Assembly (NCBI RefSeq): GCF_003568865.1
Contig: NZ_CP031115.1
Span: 1,612,001 to 1,676,000, forward strand
Length of the DNA stretch: 64,000 bases
Reading direction: 5' to 3'
Source of the DNA: Rubrobacter indicoceani
GTDB lineage: Bacteria > Actinomycetota > Rubrobacteria > Rubrobacterales > Rubrobacteraceae
Position 1 is the first letter of the stretch. Each line of letters opens with the position of its first letter. A model generated the notes under the pieces. The model did not search any database and was not told the DNA's origin. It saw only the letters and a program-made list of their open reading frames with translations. Of this stretch, positions 58,214 to 64,000 are shown in pieces. Made by a program: the position numbers and the translations under genes.

Positions 58214-59425
58214 CTACCGGAAGGCCTGAATACCGGTGAGCGAGCTGCCGAGGATCAGCGTGTGGACCTCGTCCGTCCCCTCGTAGGTGCGCACCGACTC
58301 AAGGTTGTTTGCGTGGCGCAGCGGCGAATATTCCGTTGTAACGCCGTTGCCCCCGAGGATGGTGCGGGCTTCGCGGCAGATCTCTATGGCCTCGCGGACG
58401 TTGTTGAGCTTGCCGAAGGATATCTGGTCCGGCCTGAGCGTCCCGGCGTCCTTCATACGCCCGATGTGCAGCGCGACCATCGTGCCTTTCTGGATCTCGA
58501 GCATCATGTCGACAAGCTTTTTCTGCGTCAGCTGAAACGACGCTATCGGCACGGAGAACTGCTCTCGCTCAAGCGAGTAGTTTAGCGCGACCTCGTAGGA
58601 ATCCCGCGCCGCGCCCATCGCGCCCCAGATGATGCCGTAGCGGGCTTCGTTCAGGCACGAGAACGGCCCTTTGAGGCCCTCAGCCTCCGGAAGCATCGCG
58701 CTCTCGGGGAGGCGCACGTCGGTGAAGTGAAGTTCCGTCTGTACGGCGGCGCGCATCGAGAGCTTTCCGCCGATCACCTCTGCCTCGAAGCCCTTCAGGT
58801 CGGTTGGCACGAGAAAGCCGCGTATCGGCTCGCCGGGCTCGTCGGTCTTCGCCCAGACGACGGCCACATCGGCGAAGGAACCCATCCCGATCCAGCGCTT
58901 CGAGCCGTTCAGGATCCAGTCCGAACCGTCGCGCCGGGCGTGCGTCTTCATCGAGGCCGGGTCGCTCCCCGCGCTCGGCTCCGTCAGCCCGAAGCAGCCT
59001 ATCGCCTCCCCCGCCGCCATCCTCGGGAGCCACCTTTTTTTCTGCTCCTCCGAACCGAACTTGTGTATCGCGCTCATCGCAAGCGAACCCTGCACCGAGA
59101 CAAGCGTCCGGAGCCCCGAGTCACCCGCTTCGAGCTCCATGCACGCAAGCCCGTACTCGACGGCGGACCTGCCGGGACAGCCGTAGCCGCTCAGGTGCAT
59201 CCCGAAAAGGTTCTGGGCGGCGAACGCCTCGATGATCTCCTCCGGGAACGTCGCGTCGTAGAACCACCCTCCGATGTTCGGCTTGACCTCGGCCTCGACA
59301 AACCCCCGGATCTTGTCGCGGGTCGCGATCTCCCTCTCCGACAAAAGCGCGTCCAGCCCGAGAAAGTCCCGCGGGTCGACCCTCGGCTTCCCGGACTTCC
59401 TTGATTTCTCGGCCTCTGCAACCAT
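58214..59425 (-). CDS. gcdH: Glutaryl-CoA dehydrogenase-like acyl-CoA dehydrogenase
   Basis: The 403-residue flavoprotein matches glutaryl-CoA dehydrogenase: GCFGLTEPSAGSDPASMKT at the FAD site, SKRWIGMGSFADVAVVWAKTD, and YEGTDEVHTLILG with the catalytic Glu. It oxidises and decarboxylates glutaryl-CoA to crotonyl-CoA in lysine and tryptophan breakdown. ATG 59425 has GGGAGG upstream; ten extra codons to 59455 are unlikely. Its position next to a kynurenine-formamidase-type gene fits tryptophan catabolism. Confidence 0.87.
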   Translation of the reverse strand: MVAEAEKSRKSGKPRVDPRDFLGLDALLSEREIATRDKIRGFVEAEVKPNIGGWFYDATFPEEIIEAFAAQNLFGMHLSGYGCPGRSAVEYGLACMELEAGDSGLRTLVSVQGSLAMSAIHKFGSEEQKKRWLPRMAAGEAIGCFGLTEPSAGSDPASMKTHARRDGSDWILNGSKRWIGMGSFADVAVVWAKTDEPGEPIRGFLVPTDLKGFEAEVIGGKLSMRAAVQTELHFTDVRLPESAMLPEAEGLKGPFSCLNEARYGIIWGAMGAARDSYEVALNYSLEREQFSVPIASFQLTQKKLVDMMLEIQKGTMVALHIGRMKDAGTLRPDQISFGKLNNVREAIEICREARTILGGNGVTTEYSPLRHANNLESVRTYEGTDEVHTLILGSSLTGIQAFR

Positions 59426-59485
59426 GTTCGCCTCCCGGCTCGCTTCCCTGACCACGACTATAGACCGTCCCCCCGCCGCCTTCTG

Positions 59486-60124
59486 TTAATCTACCCGCCG
59501 GAGAACCGCCCGAACCGGAGAACCGTCGGCGCTTTGCAGCGGCAGCGGAAGGCAGATAAGCTCGTAGTCCCCCGCATCCACCTCGTCCAGCACGACGCCT
59601 TCAAGGATGTGGATGCTGGCCCGGTTCAGGGCCTGATGCGTCGGCAGGCCCTTGCTGTGGATACCGTCAACCGAAGGAACATCTACCCCGACGAGCCGCA
59701 CCCCGATCGTCTGCAGGTACTTCGCCCCGTCCGGCGTGAGGTGGACTATCTCCTCGGGGAAGACGTCCCGCTCCGTCCAGCAGTTTGTCTTTATAAGGAC
59801 GCGCTCCACCCCGGAAAGCTCGAACGCTTCCAGAGCTGCGCGGTTAACGGTCTTGAGGCCCGGCACGTTCGACAGGTCCACGACCCGCGCAGCCCCGACG
59901 TACAGCTCGAGGTCAAGCTCGTGGACGCGCCTGCCTCTATCGTCGTAGTGAAACGGCGCGTCTATGTGCGTGCCCGTGTGGCAGCTGACCACGAACTTCC
60001 CGACGTTCACGACCGAGCCGTTCTCCCCGAGCCTGCCCGTCGGCTCGAAGTGAAAAGGCGTGTCGCCGGGCCAGGGCGGGATGCCGTTTCTGAGGGGCTG
60101 GGTGATATCTATGATGTCGTTCAT
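59486..60124 (-). CDS. kynB: Cyclase-family protein, kynurenine formamidase type
   Basis: The 212-residue metal-dependent hydrolase has the cyclase/KynB signature: DITQPLRNGIPPWPGDTPF, then HTGTHIDAPFHYDDRG (metal ligands His, His, Asp and a further His), and VDVPSVDGIHSKGLPTHQALN. KynB removes formate from N-formylkynurenine. Related cyclases act on other cyclic amides or esters, so the substrate is probable rather than certain. It lies 60 nt before gcdH on the same strand; no kynA or kynU is in the window. Confidence 0.82.
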   Translation of the reverse strand: MNDIIDITQPLRNGIPPWPGDTPFHFEPTGRLGENGSVVNVGKFVVSCHTGTHIDAPFHYDDRGRRVHELDLELYVGAARVVDLSNVPGLKTVNRAALEAFELSGVERVLIKTNCWTERDVFPEEIVHLTPDGAKYLQTIGVRLVGVDVPSVDGIHSKGLPTHQALNRASIHILEGVVLDEVDAGDYELICLPLPLQSADGSPVRAVLRRVD

Positions 60125-60220
60125 GTTCTTTTTCCGATCTACCCTTTCCGATGTCCCTGAAGCGGACCAGCCCGTTCGATACGTCGAGGTATCGGGAGTG
60201 TTCTTCAGAGAGGTCCGGTT

Positions 60221-60847
60221 TCACGCCGTCAGGTAGGCTAGGGTGGCGCGTTCACAGGTCTCGCGGTAGCGGCGGTGTTCGGCGTCGGCGTTCTCCTCCA
60301 GAAGCCACTGCGTGAAAAGCCCGTCAAGGATGGCGCGCACGACGGTCGCGGCCTCGCGGGTGTCGGTCACGGAGAAAGTCCCCTCGTTGCGGCCTATCTC
60401 GATGATCTCGGCATAAAGACCGCCCATGACCTCCTGAAAGGTCGTCCCGACGTCCCCGAAGCGGTCGCTCCGCGCCGCGTACCCGATAAAGTCAAAGAAG
60501 ACGAGGTAGAAGTTCCGGTTGGAATCGGGGTCTATAAAGATGGCGTCGAGCATCGCCCCAACTTTGGCCTCCGCGCCCTCCGCCTCGCCGACGACGCGCC
60601 GGATGCGCCTCGCGACGCGGGCCAGAACCCAGCGCATCGTCGTGAGCATGAGGTTCTCCTTGGAGGCGAAATAGTACGGCAGTATGGCCTTGCTCACCCC
60701 GGCTTCGTCGGCTACGTCCTGCAGGGAGAGGCGGTTCATGCCCTTCTCGCCCATCACCCTGTAGGCCGCGCGGATAAGATGCTCCTGCTTCGGCGGGAGC
60801 GACTCGACCTCGAAGTTAGTGTGAAGTTCCTCTCCCGACCGCGTCAA
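60221..60847 (-). CDS. TetR-family transcriptional regulator
   Basis: The 208-residue regulator has a TetR HTH (RVMGEKGMNRLSLQDVADEAGVSKAILPYYFASKENLM, about residues 30-67) and a helical ligand domain resembling BetI/fatty-acyl regulators. The TTG start has GGAGG 5 nt upstream. It lies between the enoyl-CoA hydratase and the kynB/gcdH genes and likely controls this catabolic cluster. No inverted repeat operator was identified. Confidence 0.9.
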   Translation of the reverse strand: MTRSGEELHTNFEVESLPPKQEHLIRAAYRVMGEKGMNRLSLQDVADEAGVSKAILPYYFASKENLMLTTMRWVLARVARRIRRVVGEAEGAEAKVGAMLDAIFIDPDSNRNFYLVFFDFIGYAARSDRFGDVGTTFQEVMGGLYAEIIEIGRNEGTFSVTDTREAATVVRAILDGLFTQWLLEENADAEHRRYRETCERATLAYLTA

Positions 60848-60870
60848 ATCAGCCTCCCCGCTCGCTTTTG

Positions 60871-61644
60871 CTAAAGGTTGTTGTAGTCCGGCCTGCGCTT
60901 CTCGGAGAACGCGGTGATGCCTTCCTCCGCCTCTGCGCCGTCGAACAGCGGCGCGATGAGTTCCCGCTCCCTCTCAAGCCCGACGTTCAAGGGCTCGCCC
61001 GCCCCCCGGTTTACCGAGAGCTTTATAGCACCTATCGCCCCGCTCGCTCCGTTTGCCAGAGCCTCGGCGTACTCGCGGGTCCTCTCCGGAAGCTCCTCCG
61101 CCGGAAAGAGGTAATCGAATATGTTCAGCCGGAGCGCGTCCATCGGCCCGATGCGTCGCCCCGTCACCATCAGATCCAGAGCCTTGCTCATCCCGATCTT
61201 CCGCGGCAGCCGCTGCGTCCCGCCGTTCCCCGGAAGCAGCCCGAGCGTCGCCTCCGGGAGGCCGACGTAATACTGTCCCTCCGCACCGAAGATCAGATCA
61301 CACGCAAGAGCCATCTCGAGCCCCCCGCCCAGAGCGGTCGCGTTCACCTGCGCGATAAAGACCTTCGGGATCTCCGCGATGTGCGCAAGGTTCTTGTGCG
61401 CAAGCTCGATCATCTTCATGTTGTCCGCCGAAGAATTCGCCGCAAACGCCTTTATGTCCGCCCCCGCCGAAAAGAACTTCTCCGACGCCGAACGCAGAAT
61501 AACCGCCCCCGCCTCCGAGTCGTTCGCCGCCGACTCGACAGCCTCCCCGAGCTCCTCCATAAACGAGTAGTCGTAGGAGTTCGCGGGCGGGTTGTCAAGG
61601 GTGATGTACCCGATCCCGCCGTCGTTCTCGTAATGTACGGTCAT
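60871..61644 (-). CDS. Enoyl-CoA hydratase/isomerase family protein
   Basis: The 257-residue crotonase-fold protein shows ASEKFFSAGADIKAF (oxyanion-hole strand), TALGGGLEMALACD with the first catalytic Glu, and GLPEATLGLLPGNGGTQRLPR with the second Glu. It hydrates 2-enoyl-CoA. With glutaryl-CoA dehydrogenase it could process crotonyl-CoA, or supply the missing 3-methylglutaconyl-CoA hydratase of leucine catabolism, but neither is shown. It is 23 nt upstream of the TetR gene. Confidence 0.92.
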   Translation of the reverse strand: MTVHYENDGGIGYITLDNPPANSYDYSFMEELGEAVESAANDSEAGAVILRSASEKFFSAGADIKAFAANSSADNMKMIELAHKNLAHIAEIPKVFIAQVNATALGGGLEMALACDLIFGAEGQYYVGLPEATLGLLPGNGGTQRLPRKIGMSKALDLMVTGRRIGPMDALRLNIFDYLFPAEELPERTREYAEALANGASGAIGAIKLSVNRGAGEPLNVGLERERELIAPLFDGAEAEEGITAFSEKRRPDYNNL

Positions 61645-61722
61645 GTGGTTCTCCCTTCGATCAGAGCCGATCGGCCGGCAGCGAAGGCATCCTTCGACGC
61701 CGCCGCCGAGACACCGACTGGC

Positions 61723-63165
61723 CTAGAGGCCACCAACTACAATCGACTTCTGCTCCAGGTAGCTCTCGATGGCTTCCTTGCCGTGTTCGCGCCCGACGCC
61801 GGAGTCCTTCACCCCGCCGAACGGCAGCTCGTCGTAGCCGAAGTGGAGCTGGTTCACCCACGTCATCCCGGCCTCTATCTCCTGGGCGGCGCGGTGGATC
61901 ATCCGCACGTCGTACGTGTACACCGAAGACCCGAGCCCGAAGCTCGACTCGTTCGCCAGCCGGAACGCCTCGTCCGCGTCGCTCACCCGGAACACCGGAA
62001 GCAGCGGCCCGAACGTCTCCTCGGTCGCCACGCGGCTGCTGTGCGGCGCGTTCTCAAGGACCGTCGGCTGGAAGAAAAAGCCCTTGCCCTCGCGCGCCTC
62101 GCCGCCGATGGCGACCTTCGCGCCCTTGCTCACGGCTTCCTCCAACTGCTCGTTGAGCGTGTCGCGGTGTTTGGCGGCGTTGAGCGGCCCCATCCGGATG
62201 TTCGGCTTCTCGGCCTTCTCCGCGCCGTCGCCGAGCTCGTAGCGCCCGACGCGCTTTACGAGGCTCTCCATGAACTCGTCGTAGACCTCATCAAAGACGT
62301 AGACGCGCTTCGCCGCGAGGCAGGCCTGACCGGCGTTGAAGAACCGCCCGATGTTGATGCCGCGCACCGCAGCATCAACGTCCGCGTCCGGGAAGACGAT
62401 GACCGGGTCCGATCCGCCAAGCTCCGCCGAGACCTTCTTGAACTGCGGCGCGGCGACCTCCATCAGCCTTCTGCCGACCGGGGTCGAACCGGTCAGCGCG
62501 ACGCGCCGCACGTCCGGGTGCGCCGCCAACGCTTCGCCTACTTCCGCGCCCGGCCCGGTCACGACGTTCAGGACGCCCGGCGGCAGGTCGGCCTCGTGAA
62601 AGAGTTCGACGACCCGCAGCGTCGCAAGCGGCGTCGTCCCGGCGGGCTTGATGACGATGGTGTTACCGGCGGCGAGAGCGGGCCCGATCTTCGTCCCCAT
62701 CAGCGTCAGCGGGAAGTTGTAGGGGACGATCCCGGCACACACCCCGATGGGCCGCTTTATGACCATCCCGTAAGCCGTCCCGAGCGCGGACGGGAGCGTT
62801 GCATAGGTGCCTTCGATCTTGCTGGCGAGGTCCGCGTAGTAGTTCATACCGTGCAGAAAGTGGTGAAGCTCGCCCATGGACTCCCCGAACGGCTTGCCCT
62901 GCTCCTTTGTGAGAAGGCCCGCGATCTCCTTTGCGTTCTCCCGGATCTTCGCCACCCCGGCCCGTATAGCCGCGGCTCGGTCGTCCGGGTCGCGTTTTGA
63001 CCACTCCTTGAAAGCCGCATTCGCCGCCGCAACCGCGGCGTCCACGTCCTCACGTCCGCCCTTCGGCACGGAATCGAACGCCTCCTCCGTCGCCGGGTTG
63101 ACGACGGGCATCTCTTCCCCCGACTTCGCCCCGACGGCCTCACCGTTTACTATCGCCTGCACCAT
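61723..63165 (-). CDS. Aldehyde dehydrogenase family protein
   Basis: The 480-residue NAD(P)-dependent dehydrogenase has PYNFPLTLMGTKIGPALAAGN, ALTGSTPVGRRLM (cofactor site), the general-base Glu in SAELGGSDP, catalytic Cys in NAGQACLAAKR and ATEETFGPLLPVFRV. It resembles succinate-semialdehyde/aldehyde dehydrogenases; substrate unknown. ATG 63165 has GGGGAG upstream; the frame is open ten codons further to 63195 without a site. Confidence 0.92.
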   Translation of the reverse strand: MVQAIVNGEAVGAKSGEEMPVVNPATEEAFDSVPKGGREDVDAAVAAANAAFKEWSKRDPDDRAAAIRAGVAKIRENAKEIAGLLTKEQGKPFGESMGELHHFLHGMNYYADLASKIEGTYATLPSALGTAYGMVIKRPIGVCAGIVPYNFPLTLMGTKIGPALAAGNTIVIKPAGTTPLATLRVVELFHEADLPPGVLNVVTGPGAEVGEALAAHPDVRRVALTGSTPVGRRLMEVAAPQFKKVSAELGGSDPVIVFPDADVDAAVRGINIGRFFNAGQACLAAKRVYVFDEVYDEFMESLVKRVGRYELGDGAEKAEKPNIRMGPLNAAKHRDTLNEQLEEAVSKGAKVAIGGEAREGKGFFFQPTVLENAPHSSRVATEETFGPLLPVFRVSDADEAFRLANESSFGLGSSVYTYDVRMIHRAAQEIEAGMTWVNQLHFGYDELPFGGVKDSGVGREHGKEAIESYLEQKSIVVGGL

Positions 63166-63235
63166 GCTCTCCCCTTTCCCGCTTAAAGGTTGCAAACCCC
63201 TACGATACAGATTTTCCCTGACGAGTACTGACCGA

Positions 63236-63766
63236 TCAGTCAGGCTGTTGCCCGGCCTCCTCCATGTACTTCAGCCGCAGCGACTGGTATTCAAGGGCCG
63301 CCGACTCGACCCACCGCGCCGCGCTGCCGTCGAGTTCCTTTTTCACCTCGGCGGGTATTCCGGCGGCTAGCACCTGCGGCGGTATCTCCTGTCGCTCCTT
63401 GACGACCGTTCCGGCGGCGAGCATGGCGTGATGCCCGACCTTCGAGAAGTTCAGGACGATGCTGCCCATCCCGACAAGGGCGCCGTCCTCGACCTCGCAG
63501 GCTTCGAGCATCGAGAGATGCCCGACCGTGACGTTCCTGCCGATAAGCGTCGGCGCGCCCTCGTTTGTGTGGACGACCGAGTTGTCCTGAACCGTCGTGC
63601 CGCTACCGACGATGATGCGGTTGAAGTCCCCGCGCAGCACCGCCCCGAACCAGACCGACGCCCCCGACTCGACCGTTACGTCCCCGATAAGCGTCGCGGT
63701 CGGGGCGATAAAGGCATCGTCGGCCACCTGCGGGAACTTCCCTTCGAACGCGTAGAGGTTCGCCAT
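63236..63766 (-). CDS. Gamma-class carbonic anhydrase-like hexapeptide protein
   Basis: The 176-residue left-handed beta-helix protein has the gamma-CA/YrdA layout. Two of the three zinc histidines are present, His66 in SVVHTNEG and His83 in TVGHLSM, but the third position, five residues after His83, is Glu88 (HLSMLEAC instead of H...LHGC). It may bind metal differently or act as a structural protein. The ATG overlaps the stop of the zinc-ribbon gene by 1 nt, so the two are coupled. Confidence 0.88.
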   Translation of the reverse strand: MANLYAFEGKFPQVADDAFIAPTATLIGDVTVESGASVWFGAVLRGDFNRIIVGSGTTVQDNSVVHTNEGAPTLIGRNVTVGHLSMLEACEVEDGALVGMGSIVLNFSKVGHHAMLAAGTVVKERQEIPPQVLAAGIPAEVKKELDGSAARWVESAALEYQSLRLKYMEEAGQQPD

Positions 63767-63975
63767 TAGCGGCGGATCACCTCAAACGGGCTGCGACACT
63801 TTTTGCAGATGTACTGGGAAACCATCAGGTGCGACCCGAACTCGGCGACTTTCTCGACCTCCCCGGAGTCGCACCAGGGACATTCGAGGGTGCGCTCTTC
63901 CCGGTCTATCTCTTCTACCGGGACGCCCTCGACTATCTTTCCAAGCGCCTCTGGAGTTGGTTCCACTTCGCCCAT
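63766..63975 (-). CDS. PaaD-type zinc-ribbon protein
   Basis: The 69-residue protein has a C-terminal four-cysteine ribbon, Cys32/Cys35 (ECPWCDS) and Cys57/Cys60 (YICKKCRSPFEVI). The spacing and the FGSHL...CKKCRSPF wording resemble the zinc ribbon at the C-terminus of phenylacetate-pathway PaaD, but the MIP18-like domain is absent. ATG 63975 has GGGAG upstream. Other genes of the operon may lie upstream, outside the window. Confidence 0.7.
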   Translation of the reverse strand: MGEVEPTPEALGKIVEGVPVEEIDREERTLECPWCDSGEVEKVAEFGSHLMVSQYICKKCRSPFEVIRR

Positions 63976-64000
63976 TCGAGCTCCCCGTATTCCCATCTCG

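Noticed and set aside
60868-63000. 710-codon plus-strand open frame
   Set aside because: Antisense to the enoyl-CoA hydratase and aldehyde dehydrogenase genes, which have clear motifs; no recognisable domain in this frame.

Overview
The window reads as chromosome from a high-GC actinobacterium, most likely Rubrobacter or a close relative. This is an inference from gene content: two class E sortases, a GH63 enzyme of the mannosylglycerate/glucosylglycerate hydrolase type, a cyclic 2,3-diphosphoglycerate synthetase homologue, Tat-exported ferritin-like proteins, a SigK/RskA-like pair, and frequent GTG/TTG starts. Genes are tightly packed with many 1-4 nt overlaps. I see no rRNA, tRNA, CRISPR array, insertion sequence or phage gene.

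Layout. 1-6.7 kb (minus strand): 5' end of rho, a cyclic-DPG synthetase homologue with a metallophosphoesterase, argS, and rlmH with a WalJ-like hydrolase. 6.8-10.7 kb: a lipoprotein sortase and two Tat ferritin-like proteins, divergent from an ECF sigma factor and its membrane anti-sigma factor. 10.7-16.4 kb: GH63 hydrolase, CoA-binding protein, HAD dehalogenase, FGGY kinase and citrate synthase. 16.6-32 kb: an acyl-CoA block (HMG-CoA lyase, PrpE-like ligase, type III CoA-transferase, Na+/solute symporter, biotin-dependent carboxylase alpha and beta subunits, acyl-CoA dehydrogenase), largely a leucine/branched-acid route, interrupted by a STAS/SpoIIE-phosphatase pair. 32-38.9 kb: cell-wall hydrolase, fatty acyl-CoA ligase, penicillin-interacting-type serine hydrolase, lipid kinase and a 3-hydroxyacid dehydrogenase.

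38.9-55.6 kb is a phosphotransferase (PTS) island. A glucose/GlcNAc-type permease (EIIA, EIICB) diverges from a nine-gene operon: gutM, three glucitol-type EII genes, a DXR-II/DRL-type oxidoreductase, a SorC-type regulator, and E1alpha/E1beta/E2 of an acetoin-dehydrogenase-like complex. Facing it is a fructose operon (fruR, fruK, EIIA, EIIBC) followed by ptsH and ptsI, which supply the general PTS proteins.

The most interesting proposal is that the nine-gene operon is a catabolic reversal of the head of the MEP isoprenoid pathway. A glucitol-type PTS would import 2-C-methyl-D-erythritol as its 4-phosphate (MEP), the DRL-type enzyme would oxidise it to 1-deoxyxylulose 5-phosphate (DXP), and the TPP/lipoyl complex would split this acyloin into acetyl-CoA and glyceraldehyde 3-phosphate. 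There is no sorbitol-6-phosphate dehydrogenase gene, and a perfect 13+13 bp palindrome overlaps the operon's -35 box. The parts are seen in the sequence; the pathway is inference.

55.9-64 kb: a decayed DUF4394 gene, then a minus-strand catabolic cluster (MBL hydrolase, glutaryl-CoA dehydrogenase, kynurenine-formamidase-type cyclase, TetR regulator, enoyl-CoA hydratase, aldehyde dehydrogenase, gamma-carbonic-anhydrase-like protein, PaaD-type zinc ribbon).
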